Positions 1 to 8,667 of a DNA stretch of 51,661 nt are shown here, piece by piece. A program made the position numbers and the translations under genes. The notes beneath the pieces were generated by a model. That model had not been told where the DNA came from and did no database searches. It saw only the letters and a program-made list of their open reading frames with translations. How positions within the stretch are numbered: position 1 is the stretch's first letter; every line of letters starts with the position of its first letter. Source of the DNA: Streptacidiphilus anmyonensis (GTDB taxonomy: Bacteria > Actinomycetota > Actinomycetes > Streptomycetales > Streptomycetaceae); the NCBI RefSeq assembly GCF_000787855.1, contig NZ_BBPQ01000033.1, positions 1 to 51,661 on the forward strand. Reading direction: 5' to 3'.

Positions 1-50
1 GTGAGACATGAACAGAGCCACGGGAGTTCGCGCCGACAGGGATCGCCGAC

Positions 51-1262
51 TTACCGGGGCAGGTCCTCGGCGTCTTGGGGGTGACGGTCAGGCGTCCAGG
101 TGTTCGTGCCGCCCAGGTCGTAGACGTAGCGCGGTGCTCCGGTGGTGCCTGCGGTGCGGAACGGGTGGCCGTGGTCGTCGACGAGGAGGGTGCCCTGCCT
201 GCTTCCCTGGCTCCACAGGAGTTCCAGGGTCCAGCTGACGTCGTGGTTCTTGGCGCCGGCGTCGATGTCGAGGACCTGCGGCTGGTTGTGGGACGCCTGC
301 AGGGGGAACGCGAGGGCGGGGACCGTCGTGTCGCCCTGGATGCCCGGGGTCGGCCTGGCTGTGGGGGCCGTGGCGTCGAGGTCGATCGCGAAGGAGGCGG
401 GGGTGACGCCCCCGCCGCAGCCTGTGCCCATGTTGAACGCGGACCAGTGCGGAGCAGGCCCCGCATGGCGGGCGTGGACGTAGAGGGCGTGCAGCACGAC
501 CGGCTCGTCGCCGGTGGCCTGAACGGTGAGTTCGAGTCGGAGGCGTCCGGCGGGCACGGCGCCGAGCCGAGCCGCCCAGGCCGCGGTCGCGTTCGGGTCC
601 GGCGGCGCGGGCACGGAGCCGGGGGCGCGATCGGACAGGTACCAGCGGTCGCAGGGGTCGTCCCAGTTGTCGTCCAGCACGCTCACCTGAAGCGGGCTCG
701 CGGCGGACGCATCCGGAGTCGGCGGCGCGGCGGAGCGCTGTGCGGCGGCGGCATGGCCGGAGACGGTGCGGGAGTTGGACGGTCCGGTGGGGACGGCAAC
801 CGCAGTCACGGCGACCACGGCGACCACGGCGGCGGTCGCGCCGATCACCGTCCAGGGCCGTCGCCACCACAGTGTGGTGCCGCTCGCTGCGGCGGGCTCC
901 GCAGCGGCACGTCCGTCTGCTGCGGATGCGGTGGCTGTGCCGACCTCCTCACGGGTGGTCAGGTCCGACCCGGGCTCCGCGGGAACGGGAGCGGGAGCGG
1001 TGGGGGCCGGCTTCTGCTCACGGGCGGCATCAGCGACCAGCCACAGCCGGTGCAGCTCGACCAGCTCATCCGGTGTCGCCCCGCAGAGCCGGGCCAGGCG
1101 CTCGGCAAGAGCGAAGGACGGAGGCACGGTCGTGCCATGGCAATAGCGGTGCAGCGTGGAGTTGCTGACGCGCAGCCGCGTGGACAGCTGGCCGTAGCTC
1201 TTGCCCGAGCGGTCCTTCAGCGTCCGCAGCCGTGCGGCGAACTCCTGCGCTTCAACGGCCAT
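51..1262 (-). CDS. Membrane-anchored XRE-family helix-turn-helix regulator
   Basis: A 403-residue protein. The first ~65 residues form an XRE/Cro-type helix-turn-helix (LKDRSGKSYGQLSTRLRVS, then NSTLHRYCHG), the usual form in Streptomyces regulators. A proline/alanine-rich linker follows, then one hydrophobic segment near residues 130-155 (TVIGATAAVVAVVAVTAV) and a ~245-residue extracytoplasmic part with two cysteines (DDPCDRW and GTGCGGG). The inferred job is to link an outside signal to DNA binding, but no ligand can be named. I chose the ATG at 1262 (MAVEAQEF) because GGGGGACGGGA lies just upstream; an ATG 27 codons earlier would overlap the promoter palindrome at 1323. It is divergent from the DUF4232 gene. 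Confidence 0.85.
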   Translation of the reverse strand: MAVEAQEFAARLRTLKDRSGKSYGQLSTRLRVSNSTLHRYCHGTTVPPSFALAERLARLCGATPDELVELHRLWLVADAAREQKPAPTAPAPVPAEPGSDLTTREEVGTATASAADGRAAAEPAAASGTTLWWRRPWTVIGATAAVVAVVAVTAVAVPTGPSNSRTVSGHAAAAQRSAAPPTPDASAASPLQVSVLDDNWDDPCDRWYLSDRAPGSVPAPPDPNATAAWAARLGAVPAGRLRLELTVQATGDEPVVLHALYVHARHAGPAPHWSAFNMGTGCGGGVTPASFAIDLDATAPTARPTPGIQGDTTVPALAFPLQASHNQPQVLDIDAGAKNHDVSWTLELLWSQGSRQGTLLVDDHGHPFRTAGTTGAPRYVYDLGGTNTWTPDRHPQDAEDLPR

Positions 1263-1322
1263 TCCCGTCCCCCGATCCGCGAGCCGTTCCACGGCTCCAG
1301 CGTTTCCCCAGGTCAGAGTACC

Positions 1323-1334
1323 TGGAACGTTCCA
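1323..1334. promoter_or_regulatory. 12-bp palindrome TGGAACGTTCCA between divergent genes
   Basis: TGGAACGTTCCA is a perfect palindrome, followed by a further half-site (TTCCA, 1338-1342). On the minus strand it lies between a possible -35 (TGGAAC) and -10 (TACTCT), 60-70 bp upstream of the XRE gene. It is therefore a candidate operator, possibly autoregulatory; this is inference. Confidence 0.45.
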
Positions 1335-1464
1335 CTGTTCCACGACGGGGGGCGAACGGGGCTACGGCCGTGAAATCGACTGCAAGGTGGTGGCACCTCA
1401 GCCCACGGCGGACCGCCGGGCTGGGGACTGCACTTCGTTCCTTCGCTCTTCCTGGAGAACCACC

Positions 1465-2028
1465 ATGCGCCCGTCCCACCTGCGAAGCCGCGGCGTCGTC
1501 CGTACGACCGCCATGACCGCCGCCGCCCTCGTGGCGTCCCTCGGCGCCGCGGTCGCCCTGGCCGTCCCGTCCGACGCCACCGCCGTCCACGCGGCCAAGT
1601 CGCCGACCGCACCGATCACGACCTGCACCGGCGGCGACATGAAGGTCACCGCCAAGACCGAGCCGGGACAGCGCCTGCTGCTCACGGCCACCAACACCGG
1701 CAAGCACACCTGCTACGCGTACGGCTATCCGTACCTGCGGTTCGGCGACGCCCAGGCCGCGCCGGGCGTCATCGCCGGCAGCATCCCGCAGGCGGTCGTC
1801 ACCCTGACCGCGGGCGAGTCGGCCTACGCGCTGGTCCACACCGCGAGCCGCGGAGCCGGGCACAACCACGCCGTGCACACCTTGGAGGTGTACTTCGCAG
1901 GGCGCGACCAGCGCGGCTCGGTCGGCCCGGCGGCCCACGTCGCCCTCCCCAAGGCCGGCGTCCGGGTGGACGACTCGGTCCGCACCACCTACTGGCAGTC
2001 CACCGCGCGGCTCGCGCTGCGCTGGTAG
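1465..2028 (+). CDS. Secreted DUF4232 domain protein
   Basis: A 187-residue exported protein. Residues 1-40 form a signal peptide (arginine-rich start, long AAALVASLGAAVALAV core, alanine-rich cleavage region). The rest fits DUF4232, a beta-sandwich family common in actinomycete secreted proteins and lipoproteins. It has the paired cysteines of that family (TTCTGG and KHTCYAYGYPYL), spaced to allow one disulfide. Function is unknown for the family. The ATG at 1465 is preceded by GGAG at 1454-1457. Upstream in-frame codons lack a ribosome site and would remove the signal peptide from the N-terminus. Confidence 0.85.
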   Translation: MRPSHLRSRGVVRTTAMTAAALVASLGAAVALAVPSDATAVHAAKSPTAPITTCTGGDMKVTAKTEPGQRLLLTATNTGKHTCYAYGYPYLRFGDAQAAPGVIAGSIPQAVVTLTAGESAYALVHTASRGAGHNHAVHTLEVYFAGRDQRGSVGPAAHVALPKAGVRVDDSVRTTYWQSTARLALRW

Positions 2029-2044
2029 CAGCGAAGCCGCCCGA

Positions 2045-2084
2045 CTGCCCCGGCTGGGCCAGGAGACTGGTCCGGCCGGGGCAG
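2045..2084. terminator. Hairpin between convergent genes
   Basis: CTGCCCCGGC (2045-2054) pairs perfectly with GCCGGGGCAG (2075-2084). Part of the interior can also pair (GG/CC). The hairpin lies between the DUF4232 gene and the convergent ABM-like gene, and no U-tract follows. It probably ends transcription from both sides. Confidence 0.55.
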
Positions 2085-2117
2085 GCGTCCGTCTCCCGCC
2101 GGACGGGGGTGGCGGGT

Positions 2118-2420
2118 TCAGTCCTGGAAGGTCCGCTCGTCCAGCAGATCCAGGTTGCGGAACACCGGGGGGCCGTCGCACAGCGCCGCGAGCTGTGTCG
2201 CGAACTCCGCCGTCTCCGGGCGGCCGGAGTTCTCCATCGCCTTCTCGTAGGAGGGGAACTCGACGATGTTCAGGTACACGTTCTCCTGGTCGCGGTCCCG
2301 GGCCTGAAAGGCCCGGGTCGCCAGGCGGTGGCCTGCGTTCTTCTCCACCCAGCCGTCGAGCAGGGCGTTGAACTCGTCGATGCGACTGGTCTTGTACTCG
2401 ATGATCTGAACGAACCTCAT
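2118..2420 (-). CDS. Small dimeric alpha/beta-barrel (ABM-like) protein
   Basis: A 100-residue protein without signal peptide or membrane segment. It starts MRFVQIIEYKTSRIDEF and has the alternating strand/helix pattern and the N-terminal VQIIEY strand of the dimeric ferredoxin-like family that includes antibiotic-biosynthesis monooxygenase (ABM) domains. YLNIVEFPSYEKAMENSGRPE matches the third-strand/helix part of such folds. Most relatives have no known substrate, and calling this an enzyme would be a guess. GAGGAG lies 8 nt before the ATG. It is divergent from the methyltransferase gene. Confidence 0.7.
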   Translation of the reverse strand: MRFVQIIEYKTSRIDEFNALLDGWVEKNAGHRLATRAFQARDRDQENVYLNIVEFPSYEKAMENSGRPETAEFATQLAALCDGPPVFRNLDLLDERTFQD

Positions 2421-2610
2421 GGCGGGACTCCTCGACTCGGAGGCGCGACGTACGCGCCTCCTCCAGCCTCCGCCCCGCCACGTTCACTGACGGGCAGCCT
2501 CGCCGCGTCCGTGCTCCCGCCCCACACATTCGGTGCATCCCCTGGACGGCGGCCGCACGGGCCGGGCTACGCTCGGGTCCCCAGGGGGAAGTCGACGGGC
2601 GGAGGACGAC

Positions 2611-3417
2611 GTGCCGGAACCGGAGCCGCTGGACCGCGACCTGATCGACCCGACCGTGGCCACGCCGGCGCGCATCTACGCGTACCTGCTGGGCGGCGAG
2701 GATCACTTCCCGGTCGATCGCGCGGCCGCCGAGAAGGCCCTGGAGGCCATGCCGGTCCGGGATTTCGCCCGAGTCAACCGCGCGTTCCTGACCCGCGCCG
2801 TACGGCATCTGGCCGAGACCGGCCTGGACCAGTTCCTGGATCTCGGCATCGGCCTGCCCGCTCCCGGCAGCACGGCCGAGACCGCGCTGTCGGTGCGGCC
2901 AAGCGCACGGATCGTCGGGGTGGACAACGATCCGATCGTCCTGGCGCACGCCCTCGCCCGCCGCGGGGAGCCCGCGCCGTCCGGCGCGACGATCGTCGCC
3001 GGGGACGTCCGCCGTCCGGCGGAGATCCTGCAGCACCCCGAGGTGCGCGGCCGCCTGGACTTCGACCGGCCCGTCGCGGTGCTGCTGGTCGCCGTCATGC
3101 ACTTCGTCACCGACGCGGACGACCCGTACGGCGCGGTGCGCACCCTGATGGACGCCGTCGCCCCGGGCAGCGTGCTGGTGCTGTCGCAGGTGACCTCCGA
3201 CCTGGACCCGGAAGGCATGCGCGCGACCGCGAAGGCCTACGCCCGGTCGTCGGTGAAGACCGCCGTGCGGAGCAGCAAGGAGATCGCCGCGTTCTTCGAC
3301 GGCCTGGAGCCGGTCGACCCCGGTCTGGTGATGCTGTCGCAGTGGCGGCCGGACGAGCACGTCCTCGCCGGGGACGACCGGATCGGGATGTACGGCGGCG
3401 TGGCGCTCAAGCGCTGA
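2611..3417 (+). CDS. SAM-dependent methyltransferase, PF04672 (DUF574) family
   Basis: A 268-residue protein of the actinomycete family PF04672, recognisable from the start (DPTVATPARIYAYLLGGEDHF), where ARxYxYLLGG is the hallmark. The SAM site is visible as FLDLGIGLPAPGS and VGVDNDPIVLAHA, followed by VLLVAVMHFV, the usual motif IV region. Streptomycetes carry many copies; substrates are mostly unknown. I chose the GTG at 2611 because GGAGGA (2601-2606) stands 4 nt before it. An in-frame ATG 26 codons upstream adds a low-complexity tail with no ribosome site. Confidence 0.9.
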   Translation: MPEPEPLDRDLIDPTVATPARIYAYLLGGEDHFPVDRAAAEKALEAMPVRDFARVNRAFLTRAVRHLAETGLDQFLDLGIGLPAPGSTAETALSVRPSARIVGVDNDPIVLAHALARRGEPAPSGATIVAGDVRRPAEILQHPEVRGRLDFDRPVAVLLVAVMHFVTDADDPYGAVRTLMDAVAPGSVLVLSQVTSDLDPEGMRATAKAYARSSVKTAVRSSKEIAAFFDGLEPVDPGLVMLSQWRPDEHVLAGDDRIGMYGGVALKR

Positions 3418-3717
3418 CGCGCCGTGATGGCCTCGACGTGGTGATCCAGGGCTCCGCCGCCCAGGCCGGCACGGCTGCGTGACCTGCGGCAGCCTCCGCC
3501 GGAGGCGAGACCTCCGCCGGAAGCGGGACCTCCGCCCGGAGCGGGGAACGGAAGCCGAACCGTGAGCCGCACCGGAAGCCGAACCGGGAGCCCGCTCGGT
3601 GATCGTCCGTCGGCTCCGACTGTCACACGGATACCGCACTGCGGTGGCGTGGCCGGTCCCCACACGCGACGTTGGAGGGGTCTCGCTGCTCCATGAGGAC
3701 TCGTCGATGGGCATCGT
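3418..3717. other. Intergenic: small hairpin and short degenerate repeats
   Basis: No gene is seen in these 300 bases. GCCTCCGCCGGAGGC at 3492-3506 is a small perfect hairpin that may end the methyltransferase transcript. It is followed by degenerate copies of CCTCCGCC-GGAAGC and a twice-repeated CGGAAGCCGAACCG. ACCGCACTGCGGT (3633-3645) is a 13-bp palindrome 73 bp before the next gene and a possible operator. Confidence 0.4.
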
Positions 3718-5814
3718 ATGGGAACCGGTGGGCGTCGCGGGGAGGCAGGCCCCTTGGGCGAGGGCCTGGGGGACGCGCTCCTGGGCGCCCTGTTCACCCA
3801 GTCGCCCCTGGGGTTGCAGCTGTACGACCCGGAGTTGCGGCTGGTCCGGGTGAACTCGGCCGCACGGCTGGTGCGGGAGGTCCCCGACGACCGGATACTG
3901 GGGCGGTCGCTGCGCGAGATCCTGCAGTTGTTCGAGGTCACCGACTCCGACGTCGCCGAGCGGACGGCCCACCACGTGCTGGAGAGCGGACAGCCGGTCC
4001 TCGGCCTGCCGCTGCGGTTCCGGAGCCCCGAGGATCCCTCCGTCCAGATCGTCATCTCCGTGGGCTTGTTCCGTCTTGACCGTGCCGACGGGTCCGTGCT
4101 GGGACTCGCCTGCTCGCTCAGCGACGTGACGGCCCGTGTCCGAGCGGAGGCCGGTCTGCGCCTGCTGGCGGACGCCGCCGCGCGAGTGGGCACGACGCTC
4201 GACGTGTTCCGCACGGCGGAGGAGTTCTGCGAGGTGACCTGCCCCGCCCTGGCGGACACCGTCACGGTGGACGTCTTCGACGTCGTCCTGAGGGGTCAGG
4301 CGCCGTCCTCCGACTCGCCGGCCGGGAACATGACGATGAGACGCGCGGGATTCCGCTCGGTCGCCGGAGCGGAGACGCAGGGCGTCCCGTTGGTCGGCGA
4401 GGTGGACCTCTATCCGCCCGACACCCCCTACCGGACGGCGCTGGACACCCTGACGCCGACTCTGATCAGCCCACTGCGCGTGGACGACGGCTGGCTGGAC
4501 CCCGGGCGTCGACGGGACGCGCGCATCATCGCCGCCGGCACGCACTCGATGATCACGATGCCCATCCGCGCCCGGGGACTCGTCCTGGGCCTGGCCTGCT
4601 TCTACCGCTGGCGCGATCCGATCCCGTTCGACCGTGCGGCCCTGGAGCTGGCGGAGCAGGTCACCGCGCACGCCGGCCAGTGCCTGGACAACGCCCGGCT
4701 GTACGGCAGGGAGCGTTCGGTGGCCCGGATCACGGCGGGCGGCCCCTCCCATCCGCGGACGTCGGTCGAGGCGGCGGCCGATCTGGCGCAGGCCTACCTG
4801 CCGACCGGCACCGGCGGGGGGTGGTTCGACGCGGTTCCCCTGTCAGGAGACCGGGTCGCCCTCGTCGCCGGTGACACGACCACCGGCTCCGCCGACCCCG
4901 CCGCCATGGGCGAGCTCCGCGCCGCGATCGAGGCCCTCTCCGACCTGGACCTGCCCCCGGACGAGATCCTGGAACGGCTGCACGGGCTCGCCAGCCGCCC
5001 CACGCAGGACATCGACGCCGAAGCGGCCGGCGACGCCCCGGACGCCGGGCAGCCGACCTGCCTCTACCTCGCCTACGACCCGGTCACCCGGCTGTGCACC
5101 ACGGCCAGCGCGGGACATCCGCCACCTGTCCTGGTCCTGCCCGGCGGCGAGGTCGACGTCCTGAACGTCGACGCCGGACCGGCCCTGGGCCGAGGCCTGC
5201 CGCAGTACCGGGTCACCGAGCGGGTCCTGCCGGAAGGCTCGACGCTGCTCATCTACAACACCGCCCTCGTCGATGCCTCCACCGACGCCGCCGCCCCGCT
5301 GCCCGACCGCGTGGCCGAGGTCGTCGCCGTCCCCCGCGCCTCGCTCCAGGCCACCTGTGACGCCCTGGCCGCAGCCCTCGCGCCGGATCGACCGCAGCGC
5401 GACGCGTACCTGCTGCTGGCGCGCACCCGCGCGCTCGGTCCGGACCGGACGGGCGCCTGGACGCTGCCGAACTCCCCCGAGTCCGTCGGCGTGGCGCGGC
5501 GGCGTTCCGCCGAGCTGCTGAGGCGGTGGGGCATGGAGGGCGAGATCGTGGACAGCACGGCACTGATCGTCAGTGAACTGGTGACCAACGCCATCCGCTA
5601 CGCCAAGGGACCCGTCGAGCTGCGGCTGATCCGCGGAGAGACGCTGGTGTGCGAGGTCTCCGACGGGAGCAACACCGCACCGCAGCTGCGTCGCGCACTG
5701 GACACCGACGAGAACGGCCGCGGCCTGTTCATCACGGCCCAGCTCACGCAACGCTGGGGCGTCCGGCCCTCCGACCGGGGCAAGACGCTCTGGGCGGAGC
5801 AGGCCCTCCCCTGA
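3718..5814 (+). CDS. PAS-GAF-PP2C(SpoIIE)-HATPase regulatory protein, phosphatase part degenerate
   Basis: A 698-residue soluble multidomain protein. Order: PAS (~20-135), GAF (~150-335), PP2C/SpoIIE-like (~345-565) and a C-terminal anti-sigma-type HATPase (~585-698). The HATPase looks complete, with N-box SELVTNAIRY and G-box DENGRGLF. Streptomycetes use such proteins to tie redox or ligand sensing to sigma-factor partner switching. The odd part is the phosphatase. The usual GGDWYD reads GGGWFD (366-371), so the first metal-binding Asp is Gly. The usual YTDGL reads YNTAL (513-517), so another Asp is lost. AGD (D386) remains. The inference is a pseudo-phosphatase or scaffold with a working kinase. 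No anti-sigma antagonist or sigma gene lies next to it. Confidence 0.88.
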   Translation: MGTGGRRGEAGPLGEGLGDALLGALFTQSPLGLQLYDPELRLVRVNSAARLVREVPDDRILGRSLREILQLFEVTDSDVAERTAHHVLESGQPVLGLPLRFRSPEDPSVQIVISVGLFRLDRADGSVLGLACSLSDVTARVRAEAGLRLLADAAARVGTTLDVFRTAEEFCEVTCPALADTVTVDVFDVVLRGQAPSSDSPAGNMTMRRAGFRSVAGAETQGVPLVGEVDLYPPDTPYRTALDTLTPTLISPLRVDDGWLDPGRRRDARIIAAGTHSMITMPIRARGLVLGLACFYRWRDPIPFDRAALELAEQVTAHAGQCLDNARLYGRERSVARITAGGPSHPRTSVEAAADLAQAYLPTGTGGGWFDAVPLSGDRVALVAGDTTTGSADPAAMGELRAAIEALSDLDLPPDEILERLHGLASRPTQDIDAEAAGDAPDAGQPTCLYLAYDPVTRLCTTASAGHPPPVLVLPGGEVDVLNVDAGPALGRGLPQYRVTERVLPEGSTLLIYNTALVDASTDAAAPLPDRVAEVVAVPRASLQATCDALAAALAPDRPQRDAYLLLARTRALGPDRTGAWTLPNSPESVGVARRRSAELLRRWGMEGEIVDSTALIVSELVTNAIRYAKGPVELRLIRGETLVCEVSDGSNTAPQLRRALDTDENGRGLFITAQLTQRWGVRPSDRGKTLWAEQALP

Positions 5815-5861
5815 CCGCGCTGGGTCTGCGAGCGAGCGTGCTCAGTCGTGCCGAGTGGGGC

Positions 5862-6449
5862 TCAGTGGTGCTCGGTCGGCTCGGTGTCCCGCTGCGCGGG
5901 CAGGCGCTCGACCAGGACCGTCACCGCCTTGACCAGCTCGACGAGCAGCTCGCGGTCGGAGAGGGTGTCGGCCGCATCGGCGGGGGCGTGCGGGCCGACC
6001 GCCGCCCGGTGCTCGGCGAGGACCTTGAGGCTGCTGACGATCCGGTCCGGGAGTTCCCGGTCCGAGGGCGTCCGCAGGAAGCTCCAGGCCTTGACCACCC
6101 GTGCCCGGGTCGACGGGAGGACCGCGAAGACGGCCAGCAGGAACACGTTCGCCGCGGCGACCACGGCGACGCCGAGGCTGCAGACGTCGACCCAGCCCGC
6201 TGTCGGTGTGAAGAACGGATGGGCCGTGCCCAGGGCCCACAGCAGAAGCAGCGGCGCCGCCACCGCGCTCAGGTCGACCGCGCTGAGCGCGAAGACGATC
6301 GCCTTGGTCCGCGCGCCCGTCGGCAGGTCCCCGCCCAGCACGATCCCCAGCCCGGCGAAGCCGATGGTGAAGCAGACGGCCAGCGTGCCGGCGAGCGTGC
6401 TGAGGAACAGCGACGGGTCGGCCGACGGGCCGACGGCGACAAGCGACAT
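5862..6449 (-). CDS. Small integral membrane protein of unknown function
   Basis: A 195-residue protein with three clear membrane segments: SLFLSTLAGTLAVCFTIGFAG, AIVFALSAVDLSAVAAPLLL and VCSLGVAVVAAANVFLLAVF. A ~85-residue cytoplasmic tail rich in charged residues follows (SDRELPDRIVSSLKVLAEHR; SDRELLVELVKAVTVLVERL). The tail contains a repeated SDREL motif and could form a helix pair or coiled coil. I do not recognise the family. The ATG at 6449 is preceded by GGGGAG. It lies downstream of the DUF1707 gene on the same strand, with a 128-bp gap. Confidence 0.75.
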   Translation of the reverse strand: MSLVAVGPSADPSLFLSTLAGTLAVCFTIGFAGLGIVLGGDLPTGARTKAIVFALSAVDLSAVAAPLLLLWALGTAHPFFTPTAGWVDVCSLGVAVVAAANVFLLAVFAVLPSTRARVVKAWSFLRTPSDRELPDRIVSSLKVLAEHRAAVGPHAPADAADTLSDRELLVELVKAVTVLVERLPAQRDTEPTEHH

Positions 6450-6577
6450 GGACTCCCCCTCCGTCCCTTCCAGCGTGCCAGGCCCCAGCGACATCGGGCA
6501 GACCCTCGCGCACCGATCTCCGGAAACCGGACCCGCCCGCGCAGCCGATCCTCCTCCGTCGCGCGCAGGCGGGTGCG

Positions 6578-7234
6578 TCATTCGCCAGCGGGAAGGGCGC
6601 CGGGCCTTCTCAGTAGCCGCCGGCCGGCCGTCCGCCGCGGGTGCCGGACGACGACGCGGCCGAAGCTCTTCTTGCCCGTCAGCTCGATCCGCAGCGCGAT
6701 CGGCGCGCCAGGGGCTGGAACCTGACGGTTCCTGACCTTGCTGAACTCCAGGCTCAGACCGTAGGGATCGACCACGATGCCGGGCCCGACGACCAGCGTC
6801 AGGTTCTTGCCGCGCATGTCCATGTCGATCTGCAAGGTGTCGTGCGTGATCACCGCCTGCGTGAAATCGAGGGTCACGTCGCACCACTCCACGCAGAGCT
6901 CCAACCGTCGCGGCACCACCCACGGGCCCACCCGCTTGACCGCGCTGAACCTGTGCTCGATGCGCAGGAGGTCCCTGGCCTCCACGGCCCCGCCGGCGAA
7001 GACCGACACGGGCGGCAGGTCGGCGGTGAGCTCGGCCAGCTCGACGACCGTCCGCGCGGACAAGGCGGCTTCCAGGCGCTCGTCCAACTCGTCGGAGGTC
7101 AGTCGGCCGTCCCCGGCCGCGACACGCAGCAGGTCGACCGTCCGGTCCCGGTCGGCATGGGAGGCCCGCAGCTCCGGCAGCGGGCCGCGGGCGGGGCCGG
7201 GGCCGTTCCCGGCGGGCGAGGTCTCTCCCGGCAT
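6578..7234 (-). CDS. DUF1707 domain protein with LiaF-like C-terminal domain
   Basis: A 218-residue protein. Residues ~22-75 match the actinobacterial DUF1707 module (LRASHADRDRTVDLLRVAAGDGRLTSDELDERLEAALSA, given here only as a guide). The C-terminal ~120 residues show short repeating beta strands (VTLDFTQAVI, LQIDMDMRGKNLTLVVGPG) like the LiaF/cell-wall-response C-terminal fold. No membrane helix lies between them, so it is probably cytoplasmic. The role is unknown; relatives are linked to envelope stress by resemblance only. The start at 7234 is favoured by AGGACGGG just upstream; the in-frame ATG 13 codons earlier is less likely. Confidence 0.82.
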   Translation of the reverse strand: MPGETSPAGNGPGPARGPLPELRASHADRDRTVDLLRVAAGDGRLTSDELDERLEAALSARTVVELAELTADLPPVSVFAGGAVEARDLLRIEHRFSAVKRVGPWVVPRRLELCVEWCDVTLDFTQAVITHDTLQIDMDMRGKNLTLVVGPGIVVDPYGLSLEFSKVRNRQVPAPGAPIALRIELTGKKSFGRVVVRHPRRTAGRRLLRRPGALPAGE

Positions 7235-7671
7235 ACGTCCCGTCCTGAGCTCGACGACTGTCTTCGCGCGCAAGCTGACGGCGCGGACGGGAACTAACGC
7301 TATATCGCGATACGGGTTACCGCCAGGCCTCTCGGAGGGACGCTCAGGGGCGGCCCAACGCTCGGGGGCGGCAAGGGCGCTAAAGCCGGGTCAAGAAAGG
7401 CGTCCGGGACATTTCGGCTGCGTCAGGATTCCGGCTCCCGCTTGCGGTCGCAGGTTCCGGCTCGCTGTGATGGTCCGCATGGACCTCCTTCGCAGCCTCG
7501 TCCGCGCGGTCACCGCGCCGGGCTGCTCCGCCGTGGCCACGGCCCGGCTCGAGGACCGTCCGCCTCATCGCGCGCGCTGACGCTGCGTGCAGCACTCCCG
7601 TGCGCGCCCACCTCTCCACCACGGCTCGCTCCGCGTGGAGTCACCTCATCTCACCCTTCGAATGGATCGAC
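7235..7671. promoter_or_regulatory. Divergent intergenic region with TATCGCGATA palindrome
   Basis: No convincing gene in 437 bases. TATCGCGATA (7303-7312) is a perfect 10-bp palindrome inside an AT-rich island (AACGCTATATCGCGATACGG). It could hold the promoter or operator of the DUF1707 gene on the minus strand. An ATG at 7468 opens a 36-codon frame, but there is no ribosome site and the composition gives no support. Confidence 0.4.
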
Positions 7672-8511
7672 GTGTCCACTGACACCTTCGCCTTCGCCGA
7701 CCGCACCGCCCTGGTCACCGGCGCCACCAACGGACTGGGACTGCAGACCGCCCTGCGACTCGCCCTCGGCGGCGCCCGCGTGATCGTCCACGGGCAGACC
7801 CCGCAGAACACCGAGACCGCCGTCGCCGCACTCGCCGAACTCGGCGCACCGACCGGACGCCTGGAGCAGGCCGCCGCCGACTTCCGCCACCTGGACCAGG
7901 TACGCGCGCTGGCCGCCCACCTGGCCGAGCACCACGAGCGGCTCGACCTGCTGGTGCTCAACGCCGGCATCGCCGCCCCCGAGCGGCGCACCCTCACCGA
8001 GGAGGGCAACGAGCTCAGCTTCCAGGTCAACTACCTGGCCCCCTATCTGCTCACCCGGCTGCTGGAACGCCCGCTCGCCCGCGGCGCCGACACCCGCATC
8101 GTGGCGCTGGGCTCCTCCCTGCACCGCACCGCCAACATCGACTGGACCGACCTCACCCGCGCCAAGCGCTACTCGCGGATCGCCGCCTACGGCCAGTCCA
8201 AGCTGGCGCTCACCACCTTCGTCACCGCCCTCGCGCACTGGCTCCCGGCCGGACACACCGCCGTGACCGTGCACCCCGGCGTCGCCGAGACCGCCACCCG
8301 CCCGCTCTACGGCACCGTCGGCCGCCCGTCCGGCGAGGTCGCCGAGACCGTCGTCGCCCTGAGCGACCCGGGCTTCGCCGTCGTCAACGGCGCCTACTAC
8401 GAGGGGCTGGAAGTCGGCCGCACGGGCCAGCAGGTCAGCGAGAAACGCTCGGTGGACCGCCTGCTCAAGCTGAGCGAGAAGCTCACCGCCGCACTCGAAC
8501 CCGCCGTCTGA
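7672..8511 (+). CDS. Short-chain dehydrogenase/reductase (SDR)
   Basis: A 279-residue NAD(P)-dependent oxidoreductase of the classical SDR fold, close to the retinol-dehydrogenase/WWOX-like group. Cofactor motif TGATNGLG lies near residue 16, NAG in LVLNAGIAAP, the catalytic Ser in ALGSSLHRT, and the YxxxK pair in YGQSK. The C-terminal half (HPGVAET) is typical. The substrate cannot be read from the sequence. The start is uncertain: GTG at 7672 gives the usual short N-terminus, but no strong ribosome site precedes it. A GTG 24 codons upstream would add a tail unlike the family. Confidence 0.85.
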   Translation: MSTDTFAFADRTALVTGATNGLGLQTALRLALGGARVIVHGQTPQNTETAVAALAELGAPTGRLEQAAADFRHLDQVRALAAHLAEHHERLDLLVLNAGIAAPERRTLTEEGNELSFQVNYLAPYLLTRLLERPLARGADTRIVALGSSLHRTANIDWTDLTRAKRYSRIAAYGQSKLALTTFVTALAHWLPAGHTAVTVHPGVAETATRPLYGTVGRPSGEVAETVVALSDPGFAVVNGAYYEGLEVGRTGQQVSEKRSVDRLLKLSEKLTAALEPAV

Positions 8512-8567
8512 AGGTGCACCACACCACCTTCCACCGACCGCCGCACACCCCGAGGAACCCCGAAGAG

Positions 8568-8642
8568 ATGTCCAAGCGCGCCCGCAAGAAGCACGACCGC
8601 CGCAAGAAGGCCGGCAACCACGGCAAACGCGCGAGCTCCTGA
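8568..8642 (+). CDS. Ribosomal protein bL37 (24 residues)
   Basis: ATG at 8568 opens a 24-codon frame ending TGA at 8642. The product is almost all basic: MSKRARKKHDRRKK, then AGNHGKR near the end. This length and the K/R-rich body with a near-terminal NHGKR match bL37, the tiny large-subunit protein found in actinobacterial ribosomes (described from mycobacteria). GAAGAG touches the start codon and GAGGA lies 11 nt before it. A strong hairpin follows 25 nt downstream. It is easily missed because of its size. Part of the identification rests on recalled family sequences. Confidence 0.8.
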   Translation: MSKRARKKHDRRKKAGNHGKRASS

Positions 8643-8667
8643 CAGAGCCCCGCCGCGCACCCCGACC

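Noticed and set aside
1252-4752. A 3.5-kb open reading frame on the minus strand
   Set aside because: It is antisense to several well-supported genes and has Arg/Gly/Asp-biased, non-protein-like composition; it comes from the high GC content.
7380-7622. An 80-codon frame on the minus strand upstream of the SDR gene
   Set aside because: No ribosome site, Arg/Ala-biased composition, and it overlaps the promoter region; not supported.
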